NCBI GenBank assembly: GCA_035631875.1 | Contig: DASQHX010000010.1 | Location: forward strand, 1-64,000 | Reading direction: 5' to 3' | Origin: Nitrosopumilaceae archaeon | Lineage (GTDB): Archaea > Thermoproteota > Nitrososphaeria > Nitrososphaerales > Nitrosopumilaceae | Length of the DNA: 64,000 nt | In this document: positions 8,585-17,897 of the stretch, one piece after another | Numbering within the stretch: position 1 is the stretch's first letter | How the letters are laid out: each line of letters begins with the position of its first letter | Program-made: the position numbers and the translations under genes | Notes under the pieces: model-generated | Seen by the model: only the letters and a program-made list of their open reading frames with translations | What the model was told of the DNA's origin: nothing | Databases searched by the model: none

Positions 8585-8830
8585 GTGAATAAAATGTTTA
8601 ATATGGAAAAAAGACATCATCCAACCCAAAAAGATCTGGACGTATTGATGTCAAAATTGAATGCTCTTGAGGCTTCAGCAACTGATAACTTTCAAAAGTC
8701 ACTTATTGGTGTGCTAAGGGTACTTGCTGAAAACCAATTACACTCTTTAAACGAATTTGATCACCTAAAGAAGGCAATTGATTTGCTCACACTGCAAATC
8801 TTCAAAGTTGAACGTAAAGCAGATTCATGA
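8585..8830 (+). CDS. Hypothetical helical protein, 81 aa
   Basis: A GTG start is used here; the ATG three codons later is equally possible. The product is a soluble, predicted all-helical protein with heptad-like hydrophobic spacing (LDVLMSKLNALEASA, LIGVLRVLAENQL, LKKAIDLLTLQIFKVERK). This suits a small coiled-coil or four-helix-bundle oligomer. No motif is recognised. It is separated by promoter-sized gaps on both sides and is probably transcribed alone. Confidence 0.5.
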   Translation: MNKMFNMEKRHHPTQKDLDVLMSKLNALEASATDNFQKSLIGVLRVLAENQLHSLNEFDHLKKAIDLLTLQIFKVERKADS

Positions 8831-8930
8831 TTCAAATGGATTTTGTAATTTATTTTAAAATGTTGCTAAATTGATAGCTGAAAGGCATTTAATAAAAGAT
8901 TAAATTCAGGCTGACATTTTTTTGAAGCAC

Positions 8931-9767
8931 ATGAAAGAGCCTCACAATTATCGTAAAGTAGGGTATTCCATGATTGTAATCTCTGTTTCACTTACAGTCA
9001 TTGGCTTGATCTCCTGGTCAATAGGAAGTAACTATCATTTTGGTACTGGACTTATGGCTGGGCAAGAAATTGATGCCATGACCACAAAACAAGGTTACAA
9101 CATTGTCTCTTTTGATCATGCTGCGCCTGTAGGTGCAAAATTAAAGTTGCTTGATCATACTGATTCTATTAATGATACAAAAAAACTTCAAGACCAGTAT
9201 CAACAAAATGCCAACGGATTACAAATTCTTGTATTTGGAAACTCTCGTGATAGTAATGTAGATTTGATGGCACATGCAGAAGTAGCAGCTTTTACTCCAG
9301 CACAAGGCTATAATATTATTTTCTTTAACAATGCAATGCCTGTTGGTGCAAAATTATCTATGAGTAAACATGATGATCATCTTGTTAATGCTACTGCGGA
9401 CGAACAAACACAACAAGTAGCTAATAAGGATCCAGATGTTAATGTAATAATTTTTAGTCCTTCTTATGCAGATAATTTGAGGATGGTATTAGGTTCTGGC
9501 TCATCTACAGGTGGGGTTAATGCTTCATCTATAACACCTACACCGTCGGTGACCATGCCCAGTGTTTCTCCTGTTACTAACACTAATGCTACTATGAATA
9601 ATGGCAATGAATCTGCAATAATCTCTCAAAAATTAAACAACACAAATAGTACTTTGCATCAAACAGGACAGCAGACAATGACATCAACTAATGTAAATCA
9701 AACCACTACAAATGGTACACACAAATCTGCAAACATTAATGAAAACTTGGCCATTACTACAAAATAA
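8931..9767 (+). CDS. Membrane-anchored extracellular protein with internal duplication
   Basis: The N terminus has one transmembrane helix (YSMIVISVSLTVIGLISWSIG), then an extracellular domain and a Ser/Thr/Asn-rich tail of about 110 residues with many N-x-S/T sequons. The domain contains a duplication: GYNIVSFDHAAPVGAKLKL recurs as GYNIIFFNNAMPVGAKLSM about 85 residues later. I do not recognise this domain. An in-frame TTG at 8922 would add three residues. The architecture suggests a glycosylated cell-surface protein; the role is unknown. Confidence 0.6.
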   Translation: MKEPHNYRKVGYSMIVISVSLTVIGLISWSIGSNYHFGTGLMAGQEIDAMTTKQGYNIVSFDHAAPVGAKLKLLDHTDSINDTKKLQDQYQQNANGLQILVFGNSRDSNVDLMAHAEVAAFTPAQGYNIIFFNNAMPVGAKLSMSKHDDHLVNATADEQTQQVANKDPDVNVIIFSPSYADNLRMVLGSGSSTGGVNASSITPTPSVTMPSVSPVTNTNATMNNGNESAIISQKLNNTNSTLHQTGQQTMTSTNVNQTTTNGTHKSANINENLAITTK

Positions 9768-9779
9768 TACTTGAAATAA

Positions 9780-9932
9780 TTAAAGCAAATCTTCATCAAT
9801 TTCTTCTATGGGATCTATGTATTGGATGCATGAACATTGTGGTATGAGGCATTTGCCTACTTTTGCAAAAGAGCGGTTTTTGTCTGATGGTTCATGAGCT
9901 TGATCAATGTGATGACACCTCTTGCAATTCAT
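9780..9932 (-). CDS. 50-aa Cys-rich protein
   Basis: An ATG-started 50-residue frame with MNCKRCHH at the N terminus and KCLIPQCSC in the middle: a CxxC followed by C-x4-C-x-C, as expected of a small zinc-binding protein. The acidic tail is EEIDEDLL. It fills an otherwise empty gap between two genes on the other strand. Such microproteins are common in Nitrososphaerota, but the function is unknown. Confidence 0.5.
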   Translation of the reverse strand: MNCKRCHHIDQAHEPSDKNRSFAKVGKCLIPQCSCIQYIDPIEEIDEDLL

Positions 9933-10005
9933 ATACGAAAAGAAATTTTATCTTTTATTTAACATTTGAATTACACACAAATAACCAAACTAATCTTTGA
10001 ATTAT

Positions 10006-12036
10006 ATGCAAGCAAATAACCTCATAAAAGAAACCAGCCCCTATCTTTTACAACATGCATACAATCCAGTAAAATGGTATACTTGGGGAGAAGAAGCGTT
10101 AAAAAAAGCAAAGGATGAAAATAAACCTATTTTTTTAAGCATTGGATATAGTGCATGTCACTGGTGCCATGTGATGGCACACGAATCATTTGAAAATGAA
10201 GATATTGCACAAATCATGAACGAAAATTTTGTTAATATCAAAGTAGATAGAGAAGAGCGTCCAGACATTGATGATATTTATCAAAAAGTTTGTCAGCTAA
10301 CAACTGGCAGTGGAGGCTGGCCATTGAGTGTATTTCTTACTCCTGAACAAAAACCATTCTATGTTGGTACTTATTTTCCGCCATTGGACAACTATGGCAG
10401 ACCTGGTTTTGGTAGTTTGCTTAGACAATTATCACAAGCTTGGAAAGAGAAACCCAATGATGTAGAATCTGCAACTGAGAATTTCATGAACGCACTGCAA
10501 CAAACCGAATCAATATCTTTAGCAACAAAGCTAGAAAAAGCAATACTTGATGAGGCTGCATTGAACCTTCTTTCTATGGGTGACCCAATAAATGGAGGGT
10601 TTGGACAAGCTCCAAAGTTTCCTAATGCAGCAAATCTTTCTTTTATGTTAAGATACTCAAAACTTTCTGGAATTGCAAGATTTCAAGAGTTTGTTTTCAA
10701 AACACTAAACAAGATGGCAAATGGTGGAATTTATGATCACCTAGGCGGTGGATTTCACAGATATTCTACAGACTCTCGATGGCTTGTTCCGCATTTTGAA
10801 AAGATGCTATATGATAATGCACTCTTACCAATAGTTTATGCAGAGGCATATCAAATTACTAAAGACACAAGATATCTTGAGGTTGTAAATCAGACTTTGC
10901 AATACGTATTACGTGATATGACTTCATCTGATGGAGGATTTTATTCTGCACAGGATGCAGATTCAGAAGGTGAAGAAGGTAAATTTTATGTTTGGAAGAA
11001 AAATGAGATCCAAGAAATCATAGGCAAGGATGCTGATATTTTTTGTCTTTATTTTGATGTAGTTGATGGTGGAAATTTTGAAGGCCATACAATATTACAT
11101 AATAACATCAATATTTCCACGGTGGCATTTCAATTTGGTAAAACGGAGCAAGAAGTAAAAGAGGTCATACAAAAATGCTCTGAAAAACTCTTTGAAATAC
11201 GTTCAAAACGAGTAGCGCCAGGAAAAGATGAAAAAATCCTTACAAGCTGGAATGCACTTATGATATCTGCGTTTGTCAAGGGATTTAGAATTTCAGGGCA
11301 AACAAGATTTTTAGAAATTGCAGAAAAATGTGTGAACTTTATACAAAAAAATCTCACAAAAAATGGTGAGCTTTTAAGAACACATAAAGACGGACAGGCA
11401 AAGCTCAAGGCATATCTTGATGACTATGCCTATTTTACAAATGCGCTTTTAGACCTCTTTGAAACAAATCCAGATAAAAAATATCTCGAACTTGCAATTT
11501 ATTATGCAAATTATTTACTTGAACATTTTTGGGATGAGGATGAAAAAAACTTTTTTTTCACTGCAGACAATCATGAACAATTAATTATTCGAACAAAAAA
11601 CATTTACGATCTATCTCTCCCATCAGGAAATTCCGTTGCAGCAAACACATTTCTAAGACTCTATCATATTACACAAAACATCAAGTATCTTGATGTTTCA
11701 GTTAAGATAATGGAATCACTTTCAACAATGGCGGCAGAAAATCCGTTTGGATTTGGGCAACTTTTAATTGCAATGTATCTCTATTTGCAAAAACCAACTG
11801 AGATCACTTTACTAAATAAAGAAAATGATGAGATTTATGTAAATCTGACTAGACGATTTCTGCCAGAATCCATACTGGTGACAATTCTAAAGGAAGAATA
11901 TTTGGAAGACCTACAAAACTATCCGTTTTTTGCAGGAAAAGAATATGACAAAACAAGAACTAAGGTTTTTGTATGTAAAAATTTCACATGCTCATTACCA
12001 CTTTATTCGTTAACTGAAATAGAAAAACTACTTTAA
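10006..12036 (+). CDS. Thioredoxin-domain protein of the DUF255/YyaL (SSP411) family
   Basis: At about 676 residues this is the typical full length of the family. The N-terminal thioredoxin-like domain carries [20 protein letters not shown] and the redox motif SACHWCHVM, followed by [16 protein letters not shown] and [11 protein letters not shown]. The remaining 500 residues form the alpha/alpha-toroid (glycosidase-like) part with [19 protein letters not shown] and [14 protein letters not shown]. The biochemical role of the family is unsettled. The ATG at 10006 starts the conserved N terminus; a TTG three codons upstream is less likely. The 3' end overlaps the convergent gene by 9 bp. Confidence 0.9.
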   Translation: MQANNLIKETSPYLLQHAYNPVKWYTWGEEALKKAKDENKPIFLSIGYSACHWCHVMAHESFENEDIAQIMNENFVNIKVDREERPDIDDIYQKVCQLTTGSGGWPLSVFLTPEQKPFYVGTYFPPLDNYGRPGFGSLLRQLSQAWKEKPNDVESATENFMNALQQTESISLATKLEKAILDEAALNLLSMGDPINGGFGQAPKFPNAANLSFMLRYSKLSGIARFQEFVFKTLNKMANGGIYDHLGGGFHRYSTDSRWLVPHFEKMLYDNALLPIVYAEAYQITKDTRYLEVVNQTLQYVLRDMTSSDGGFYSAQDADSEGEEGKFYVWKKNEIQEIIGKDADIFCLYFDVVDGGNFEGHTILHNNINISTVAFQFGKTEQEVKEVIQKCSEKLFEIRSKRVAPGKDEKILTSWNALMISAFVKGFRISGQTRFLEIAEKCVNFIQKNLTKNGELLRTHKDGQAKLKAYLDDYAYFTNALLDLFETNPDKKYLELAIYYANYLLEHFWDEDEKNFFFTADNHEQLIIRTKNIYDLSLPSGNSVAANTFLRLYHITQNIKYLDVSVKIMESLSTMAAENPFGFGQLLIAMYLYLQKPTEITLLNKENDEIYVNLTRRFLPESILVTILKEEYLEDLQNYPFFAGKEYDKTRTKVFVCKNFTCSLPLYSLTEIEKLL

Positions 12037-12351
12037 ACTTTTAATATTTATCTCTAATTTTTGTCCAACACTTGGGCTGCCCATCTTTTCATATCTGCGT
12101 TTTGGCATGATGATTGTTATCGCAGTCTGTGCGTAACTTTTTATTGCTATTGTTGGCTGGGATTGAAGTATTGCTTCAATAAATGGAGCTATTTGTTCTC
12201 TGAGTTCTGGCTCTAGTTTGTTATTTATCGCATCAAGCATGAGCTGTTTTTGTGACATGGGTTCTGTTTGTACGTCTTCAACAAGTGATAATTGAACTGT
12301 CTGACCGTTGTCTACAAGCTGTTGAATTTGATAATGAATTACTTCTGACAT
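12028..12351 (-). CDS. Hypothetical soluble protein, 107 aa
   Basis: No family is recognised. The N-terminal half is polar ([20 protein letters not shown]), the middle forms an amphipathic helix ([18 protein letters not shown]), and the end is a basic strand-rich segment ([18 protein letters not shown]). No cysteines, signal peptide or membrane helices are present. It converges with a 9-bp overlap on the DUF255 gene and is followed upstream, on the same strand, by another hypothetical gene 45 bp away. Confidence 0.55.
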   Translation of the reverse strand: MSEVIHYQIQQLVDNGQTVQLSLVEDVQTEPMSQKQLMLDAINNKLEPELREQIAPFIEAILQSQPTIAIKSYAQTAITIIMPKRRYEKMGSPSVGQKLEINIKSLK

Positions 12352-12396
12352 GTATGATCCTAAATAGTGTAGGAATTTATCTCTAACGTAAATAAA

Positions 12397-12681
12397 CTAT
12401 ACTTTGGCATCTAAAATGCCTTTTTTAATTTGAGCTGTTCTGTGTTTAATTATTTGATGAAATTCTTGAATATCATCAAGACTTGGTTTTTGTTTCTGGT
12501 TTGCATAAGCTTGTAAAAAACCTGAATATACACAACCAATTATTATTCCAAAAGTCGTGACTGTAATGTCTTTAACATCAGGGGCATATTCTTGTGCAAA
12601 CTGTTTGTAAGAAGAAGCTTCGTTGATATAGTAATCTATAAGATTAATGATGAAATCTTTGGTTGTTGCAGGGATAGCCAA
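12397..12681 (-). CDS. Hypothetical helical protein, 94 aa
   Basis: A predicted helical protein beginning MAIPATTKDFIINLIDYYIN. The central segment VTTFGIIIGCVYSGFLQAYA is moderately hydrophobic and could be a buried or membrane-associated helix. The C terminus is basic (IIKHRTAQIKKGILDAKV). There is no recognised motif. It is the first gene of a probable two-gene unit with the 107-residue protein. Confidence 0.5.
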   Translation of the reverse strand: MAIPATTKDFIINLIDYYINEASSYKQFAQEYAPDVKDITVTTFGIIIGCVYSGFLQAYANQKQKPSLDDIQEFHQIIKHRTAQIKKGILDAKV

Positions 12682-12833
12682 TAATTAAGATTTCAAACTA
12701 TCGTTTATAATGTTTGATTTTAAAGAAAACGAACAAAAATTCTAGTGCATTCATCATGATATCATGTAATTAGAGAAAATACTAACATAATGTTGACCTA
12801 GTTTCTTTTTAGATTGATCGCAGACTCTTTGTC

Positions 12834-12953
12834 ATGCCTATAGAAATCAATAGAATAAACAAAGAGTGCCCTCAGTGTAAGAACTCTACTATGTTTAATA
12901 CTGGTAAGGGTTATTTTTGCGGAAAATGCTTGAGCACAACTCAAATGGCTTAA
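12834..12953 (+). CDS. 39-aa zinc-ribbon microprotein
   Basis: ATG-started frame with ECPQCKNSTMF and GYFCGKCLS, giving two CxxC knuckles 16 residues apart, the classic minimal zinc ribbon. It lies 26 bp before the start chosen for the next gene and is probably cotranscribed with it. Its presence argues against the longest upstream start for that gene. Function is unknown; similar ribbons can bind nucleic acid or protein partners. Confidence 0.5.
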   Translation: MPIEINRINKECPQCKNSTMFNTGKGYFCGKCLSTTQMA

Positions 12954-12979
12954 TTATTATTCATTTTTACCTAACAAAT

Positions 12980-13438
12980 ATGCAATGGAGGCTTGAGCGA
13001 GAAGGAGATTATTTTCGAATCTTTGATGAGAACAAAAACATAGCCGGATATTTTGCTCCAGAGTATGGCGATATATTTCCACAAGAAAAAATTGACGATG
13101 TAATTGAGGAAATGCATAAAAAACACGAAAAAATCCCAGGTGGATACCTATTACTTCCTATGATAAAATTTGGGATATTTAGTCTTGATAATGAAATAGA
13201 AATGGATTATCTTGAAGCAAGAATAGATGAAGTAAGAGATAGAATTGTGTGGTGGCAAAAATTTATTGCATCTCAAAAAAACCATAGTCATAAAATCCGC
13301 GTATCTCATACAGACCCAGATATGTTAAGTATTACCTTTCCAATCTCGTTTGCTGTTCCGATTCCTTTAGAAAAAAATGCTTTACTTGATGAGCTGCGAT
13401 CTACATTTGATGTATTAAATAATCAAGGTTTGCTGTAG
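12980..13438 (+). CDS. Hypothetical protein, 152 aa
   Basis: The start is placed at the ATG giving MQWRLEREGDYFRIFDENKN, because the longer frame from 12917 would overlap the zinc-ribbon gene and adds an unconvincing N terminus. The protein is soluble and mixed alpha/beta, with an acidic helix (EKIDDVIEEMHKKHEKIPGG) and a second long helix (YLEARIDEVRDRIVWWQKFI). No known motif is seen. Pairing with the zinc ribbon upstream suggests a functional link that cannot be named. Confidence 0.55.
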   Translation: MQWRLEREGDYFRIFDENKNIAGYFAPEYGDIFPQEKIDDVIEEMHKKHEKIPGGYLLLPMIKFGIFSLDNEIEMDYLEARIDEVRDRIVWWQKFIASQKNHSHKIRVSHTDPDMLSITFPISFAVPIPLEKNALLDELRSTFDVLNNQGLL

Positions 13439-13457
13439 TAATTTTATTATAAAAAAG

Positions 13458-13967
13458 CTACTCTGAATTGGTTTTGGCTTTGTAAAATGAATCAAGAGCT
13501 CTTGATTCATAGTTAAATGCCTGTTCTAAGAGTTGATCAGATCTGATCTTAGTAGAATTATCCCCTGTCTGAATCCATTCTTTTAAGAGTTTATCACTAT
13601 CAAGTTGAGCTTGAGTAGAAAGTTTGAATAATTCTAAAGAAGGTGCAAAAGGCTCTGGCGGCTTTAGATTATTGTATTTTGATAATATGTTGTTTAGAAC
13701 AGATGTATGTGTATCTGAAATTTGTAATATGTCATGCTTTGTTATGTTTCCATTTTGATATTGTATTATTTTTGCATCATAGTTGGCAGTTTCATTTTTG
13801 AGATCATTTTGCAATTGTGCAAGACTGTCACCAAAACTCTGACCTGATATTTTTGCCTGATCAAGATTATAATTGAACATGATGACTAGACCAATTATTA
13901 TCACTCCTGCAACAATTGCCATGTGCATCTTTCTTTTTGGATTTGGAATTTTCTTCTTCTTCAACAA
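13458..13967 (-). CDS. Membrane-anchored extracytoplasmic helical protein
   Basis: A very basic N terminus (MLKKKKIPNPKRKMH) precedes one transmembrane helix (MAIVAGVIIIGLVIMF), so the remaining 130 residues should face outside. They form predicted long helices with Asn/Gln-rich loops (FGDSLAQLQNDLKNETANYD, LEQAFNYESRALDSFYKAK), a pattern seen in small surface helical bundles. No cysteines or catalytic motif. Function unknown. Confidence 0.55.
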   Translation of the reverse strand: MLKKKKIPNPKRKMHMAIVAGVIIIGLVIMFNYNLDQAKISGQSFGDSLAQLQNDLKNETANYDAKIIQYQNGNITKHDILQISDTHTSVLNNILSKYNNLKPPEPFAPSLELFKLSTQAQLDSDKLLKEWIQTGDNSTKIRSDQLLEQAFNYESRALDSFYKAKTNSE

Positions 13968-14029
13968 TGTTGGTAATTTCAGATATGAAATAAATCTATT
14001 CTAAAAAACATGAACTTTTTTGAAAGAGG

Positions 14030-14317
14030 CTAGTCAATATATGTTCCTTCAGCGTCCGCCTTGAGCTCTATTATCAATACGCTTCCACTTATGTATGAGT
14101 CATTTCTTACCGTTCGAACGCGTCCCACTTCCAAATGATATGGCCAAATGTCTACTACAATAGTTCCAATCTTTACATCAGAGGGAGCATCAGTAATGAC
14201 AATATCTTCTTTTTTTATTCCATAATCTACAAGCTTTTTTATACAATGATTAAGTAACGGTTCTGGCAATCCATGATTTATTGCCCAAACAGTACCTTCG
14301 TATTCAATTTTTTCCAA
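14030..14317 (-). CDS. Hypothetical protein, 95 aa
   Basis: A compact soluble alpha/beta protein with no recognised family. Notable segments are GTVWAINHGLPEPLLNHCIK, IVITDAPSDVKIGTIVVDIW and SGSVLIIELKADAEG. The single Cys and scattered acidic residues do not form a known site. It sits between a membrane protein and a stand-alone RAM protein on the same strand but with gaps large enough for its own promoter. Confidence 0.5.
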   Translation of the reverse strand: MEKIEYEGTVWAINHGLPEPLLNHCIKKLVDYGIKKEDIVITDAPSDVKIGTIVVDIWPYHLEVGRVRTVRNDSYISGSVLIIELKADAEGTYID

Positions 14318-14444
14318 TTTCTGATAAGTTAATTCACTTCTATAATTATCCTTCGAAAAATGATCGTCGCTAAATTTTGACTAAAAAACAAAATTATGTT
14401 TTTATAAAATATGATTCTAACAATACTCTGATTTCTTTAATTTG

Positions 14445-14678
14445 TTATTGATTTACAACATTTAGCGTCATTGTACTTATGACTCTTGGCATACTTCGTA
14501 TTTTAAGAGAAATTGCCTTGTCAAAGTTTTCTTGCGTATCTGCCTCCATCTCAATTATGATATCGTATGCTCCAAATGTCACAAACGCATTCTTTACTTG
14601 TGGAATCCTCTTTAGTTCTTCTACAACGTATTCTTCCGCTCCTAGATCACAATTAAGTAGAATGTATCCTCTATGCAC
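14445..14678 (-). CDS. Stand-alone Lrp/AsnC ligand-binding (RAM) domain protein
   Basis: A 77-residue RAM domain without a helix-turn-helix. It shows the usual beta-alpha-beta-beta-alpha-beta order: GYILLNCDLGAEEYVVEEL, then VKNAFVTFGAYDIIIEMEA, then a helix and VISTMTLNVV. RAM domains bind amino acids or related small molecules and form oligomers. Stand-alone forms are thought to act as effector sensors or partners for full Lrp regulators. A second one (81 aa) sits inside the purine operon. Confidence 0.85.
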   Translation of the reverse strand: MHRGYILLNCDLGAEEYVVEELKRIPQVKNAFVTFGAYDIIIEMEADTQENFDKAISLKIRSMPRVISTMTLNVVNQ

Positions 14679-14730
14679 AAATTCATTTCAAATTAGTTCT
14701 TACTTAACTTTTGTCTATTATTTTTAAAAA

Positions 14731-14804
14731 GCCAACGAAGGGATTTGGACCCTCGACCTTCTGATTACAAGTCAGATGCTCTAGCCAGGCTGAGCTACGT
14801 TGGC
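14731..14804 (-). tRNA. tRNA-Thr (anticodon UGU)
   Basis: Read on the minus strand the 74-nt molecule has acceptor arms GCCAACG and CGTTGGC, a D arm with AGCTCAGCCTGGCTAGAGC, and an anticodon stem-loop TCTGA-CTTGTAA-TCAGA with anticodon TGT. The T arm is GAGGG-TCCAAAT-CCCTT with one weak pair. CCA is not encoded. No intron is seen. A TTTTAAAC promoter-like box lies about 30 bp upstream on the minus strand. Confidence 0.95.
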
Positions 14805-14922
14805 ATTAAGTAAGAGGAAAGTTAGGGTGGTTTAAAATGTTATTACATTGACAAGTTAATAGATGATGTATTAAAAAATAATTAGCGTAACAACTATTTA
14901 ATATCAAAAATCAATAACACTA

Positions 14923-15390
14923 GTGAAAAAAGACAATATTTCAATTATACATGTAGATAGAAATCTTGTTTTGCAAAAAAAGAAGTATTTTGTAGGTAAT
15001 GTATTACTACACGACATTTCACGTATAATTAAATCACTTGAACAAAAAATATACCATGTAACTTTCCAAAAAGGCGCTAAAACTAAATTGCATTACCATG
15101 AGGCAGGGCAGACGCTAATTGTGATTGAAGGTAGGGGAATACTTGTCACATATGAGAAAATTAGAGGTACTATAAAAACAGGCTTGAAAATTAGGCAGTT
15201 TTCAAAAACTCTCCTTAAAAAAGGAGATGTTGTCTACATTCCAAAACATACTTTACATGTACATGGTTCTATAAATAAAAAACAAAAATTTTCCCATATT
15301 GCAATTAATTCCTTTACCTCTGCAGGGCTAGAAGCAAAAACGATATGGTTTGATTCAGATTTGGAAACTTTTGCAAAGAACATATCATAA
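14923..15390 (+). CDS. Cupin-domain protein
   Basis: A single-domain cupin of 155 residues with a GTG start. Cupin motif 1 is seen in KLHYHEAGQTLIVIEGRGIL (two histidines and a downstream Gly-rich turn). Motif 2 is seen in KKGDVVYIPKHTLHVHGS, with the expected PxxxxHxxH spacing. It should bind a divalent metal and may act as a dioxygenase, isomerase or small-molecule sensor; the substrate is unknown. A TATA-like TATTTAAT lies about 25-30 bp upstream. Confidence 0.85.
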   Translation: MKKDNISIIHVDRNLVLQKKKYFVGNVLLHDISRIIKSLEQKIYHVTFQKGAKTKLHYHEAGQTLIVIEGRGILVTYEKIRGTIKTGLKIRQFSKTLLKKGDVVYIPKHTLHVHGSINKKQKFSHIAINSFTSAGLEAKTIWFDSDLETFAKNIS

Positions 15391-15432
15391 CGATATTACG
15401 ACTACAAGAATCGTGTTATATTCAAAAGTTCA

Positions 15433-16275
15433 TTATCTGGATGCTGTAGCAATCAAAACATCCCATGGAAATTCTATCTTTTCATTTTTAATAAATTGAG
15501 AAGTGTTTTGCTCTGCTTCTTTTTTTATTGCATCAACTATTTCAATTCCCTTAGTTTTAATTTTTTGCCAAATTGAATTTGCGGTAGAATTCATGTAATC
15601 TGTCCAATATTCCTCAAAGTTGCCTATATGATAAGCAAAAGTGAATTTCATTATTTTTATATCTACAAATCCTACTGTGCCTATTTCATTTTTCAAATCT
15701 TCCGGATCACCAAATCTGTGAACCGTTGGAGTTCCTTTTACTCTTATGTCTGGAATATGGTGTAGAATTGAATTCATTATACAACTAAAATATGGTACAC
15801 CTGACTGTGTTCCATGAACTGCTATTGCTATTCTGCCATCTTTTTTCATAATATTTCTAATTGATTTTAGTACTTTGTATACATCTGGAAAAAACATCAA
15901 ACCATACTGACAAACTATTTTGTCAAAATTTACATGAAAGCCAAGATTTTCTGCATCCATCTCAATAAAATCTGTATTTTTAAATTGAATTGATTTTTGT
16001 GCAATACCTAACGCTATTCGTGAGATATCTATTCCAACAAGATTTCCTGAATTCCCAAGTAGGCGTGAAATTTCTTTTGAAACTACACCAGTTCCACATG
16101 CTACATCTAATACAGAATCACTAGGTTTGATTTCTGCAGCTTTTACCAATTCTTTTGTAGATTTAAAAGGTCCAGCATCACTATTTGCCCAATTATTATG
16201 ATATTGGGACGCAACAGTATTCCAATTTGCTCTAGTATTGATTTTGTATTCAATTGGATTAAACGTTGAACTCAT
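15433..16275 (-). CDS. Class I SAM-dependent methyltransferase
   Basis: A 280-residue Rossmann-fold methyltransferase. Motif I is VLDVACGTGVVSKEI, followed by the acidic loop NLVGIDISRIALG and the post-II segment TDFIEMDAENLGF. It looks like the UbiE/Methyltransf_11 group, whose members methylate small molecules such as quinones or lipids. The C-terminal third (residues ~200-280) contains the substrate-cap region with FEEYWTDYMNS. No neighbouring gene suggests the substrate. Confidence 0.85.
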   Translation of the reverse strand: MSSTFNPIEYKINTRANWNTVASQYHNNWANSDAGPFKSTKELVKAAEIKPSDSVLDVACGTGVVSKEISRLLGNSGNLVGIDISRIALGIAQKSIQFKNTDFIEMDAENLGFHVNFDKIVCQYGLMFFPDVYKVLKSIRNIMKKDGRIAIAVHGTQSGVPYFSCIMNSILHHIPDIRVKGTPTVHRFGDPEDLKNEIGTVGFVDIKIMKFTFAYHIGNFEEYWTDYMNSTANSIWQKIKTKGIEIVDAIKKEAEQNTSQFIKNEKIEFPWDVLIATASR

Positions 16276-16434
16276 AATTGTTTTGATAATATTATTAAAG
16301 TTAATCCTTTCTGATCAAAATATTGTTGAACTTTAGTTTATAATTTCAGAGGTATTGAGAAGATATGTATGTTTTTTTGATTAAACAAAATCAGAATAGC
16401 CAAAGCTTAAATTAATTACAATTAAACAAATCAC

Positions 16435-16695
16435 ATGACATTTTTCAAAGTGAATGTGACAATAGAAAATAAACCAGAAATAAGTGATCCTGAAGGCGAT
16501 ACTATATTAAATGACTTGGTTCTAAAAGATCATAACGTTTCTGTGAAAAAGGTTCGCTCTGCAAAGACACTCAAATTTGATGTAGATGCAAAAAACCGAA
16601 AGATTGCTGAAAAAATTGTAATGGATTTATGTAATGAATTTAGAATTTATAATCCACTTGTAAGTAAAGTATCTGTTGAAAGTTTTGATGCCTAA
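16435..16695 (+). CDS. purS: Phosphoribosylformylglycinamidine synthase, PurS subunit
   Basis: At 86 residues this is a standard PurS, the small dimeric subunit that joins PurQ and PurL in the FGAR amidotransferase. Recognisable parts are FKVNVTIENKPEISDPEGD and SVKKVRSAKTLKFDVDAKN. In most genomes purS is directly followed by purQ and purL; here a CBS-domain gene on the opposite strand lies between them. The 3' ends of purS and that gene overlap by 4 bp. Confidence 0.92.
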   Translation: MTFFKVNVTIENKPEISDPEGDTILNDLVLKDHNVSVKKVRSAKTLKFDVDAKNRKIAEKIVMDLCNEFRIYNPLVSKVSVESFDA

Positions 16696-17132
16696 CTACT
16701 TTTTACTACCTTACGGTTAAGGGCAGTGGTATCCTCAAGGGCCCCATCTATCAACAGTTTACTTCGTAAGTATTTTGCCAAGTCTGTTTCAGTTATGATT
16801 CCAACAAGATTCCCATTCTCAAGAACAAGGAGTCTACGAATATTTTTATTAATCATTTTTTGAACTGCATCCTCTATTGGAGTCATAGGTTCTACCCATC
16901 GAAAATTATGTGACATTATTTCAGAGAGAGGCACGTCTGAACTTTTCCTATCTGAAGTTGAGACTTTACGAGCAAGGTCTCTTTCTGTAACCAATCCTAT
17001 CGGGGTGCCGTCTTTTATAACTACAAGGGAGCTGATTTCTTTTTCTGCAAGTAAAAATGCGACATCTTTTGCAGTCTTGTCATGTTCTATGGTAATCACG
17101 TTACGTACCATGATGTCACGTACTTGACCCAT
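16692..17132 (-). CDS. Two-CBS-domain protein
   Basis: A stand-alone Bateman module of about 146 residues starting MGQVRDIMVRNVITIEHDKT. CBS1 covers about residues 5-65 with SSLVVIKDGTPIGLVTERDL. CBS2 covers about 75-130 with IRRLLVLENGNLVGIITETDL. CBS pairs bind adenine nucleotides such as AMP, ATP or SAM. Its place inside the purine locus, convergent with purS and divergent from purQ, is suggestive of adenylate sensing but is not proof. Confidence 0.88.
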   Translation of the reverse strand: MGQVRDIMVRNVITIEHDKTAKDVAFLLAEKEISSLVVIKDGTPIGLVTERDLARKVSTSDRKSSDVPLSEIMSHNFRWVEPMTPIEDAVQKMINKNIRRLLVLENGNLVGIITETDLAKYLRSKLLIDGALEDTTALNRKVVKSS

Positions 17133-17216
17133 AGCTAGTACCAAAAAGTATTAGGATAAAAATGATTTCATTTTCATTCGATTCAATTTAATAATACTGT
17201 CAAGCAATGAAGAAAT

Positions 17217-17897
17217 GTGAAAGTTGCTGTTATTGTATTTCCAGGAAGTAACTGCGATCGGGATATGCATCATGTACTTTCAGACGTCTTTAAATTAAAA
17301 ACAGAACTTGTTTGGCATACTGATGAACTTCCAAAAAATATAGATGCGGTAGTTCTTCCAGGAGGTTTTTCATATGGTGATAGACTTCGTGCTGGAGTTA
17401 TTGCAGCTCACAGTCCTGTAATTTCTGACATTAAAAAAATGGCAGAAAAAGGGATGCCGATTCTGGGCGTTTGTAACGGATTTCAAATTCTAGTAGAGGC
17501 AGAACTTTTACCGGGAGCACTTCTTAAAAATACATCACTTACATTCATGTGTAAATGGACTGAGATTATAGTAAAAAATAACAGGACTCCATTTACCAAT
17601 AAATTAAAACTAAATCAAAGAATTCCTATTGCAATTGCTAATGGAGAAGGTAGGTATTATGCTGACAAGGAGACACTAAAATCATTAAAGAAAAACAATC
17701 AGATTGTTTTTACATATGGTGAGGAAGTAAATGGGGCCTCGCTTGATATTGCTGGATTATGCAATAAACAAGGTAATGTCGTTGGCATGATGCCACATCC
17801 TGAAAGATCTGCAGAATCTATTATTAATCCAAAGAATTCAAAACCGGCTTCATTAATTTTTGAATCCCTGTTGAATACATTGGGTGTAGCACAATGA
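17217..17897 (+). CDS. purQ: Phosphoribosylformylglycinamidine synthase, PurQ glutaminase subunit
   Basis: A 226-residue class I glutamine amidotransferase with a GTG start, MKVAVIVFPGSNCDRD. The nucleophile Cys86 sits in ILGVCNGFQIL, and the catalytic His-x-Glu is in GMMPHPERSAE near the C terminus. It hydrolyses glutamine and channels ammonia to PurL. The stop overlaps the purL start by 4 bp (ATGA), so translation is probably coupled. Confidence 0.95.
   Translation: MKVAVIVFPGSNCDRDMHHVLSDVFKLKTELVWHTDELPKNIDAVVLPGGFSYGDRLRAGVIAAHSPVISDIKKMAEKGMPILGVCNGFQILVEAELLPGALLKNTSLTFMCKWTEIIVKNNRTPFTNKLKLNQRIPIAIANGEGRYYADKETLKSLKKNNQIVFTYGEEVNGASLDIAGLCNKQGNVVGMMPHPERSAESIINPKNSKPASLIFESLLNTLGVAQ

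Noticed and set aside
14731-14804. Integration site (att) at the tRNA-Thr 3' end
   Set aside because: No repeated tRNA 3' fragment or integrase gene was found nearby.
16435-17897. Broken purine operon because a gene separates purS from purQ
   Set aside because: All purine genes are intact; the CBS gene is complete and on the other strand, so this is an arrangement and not damage.
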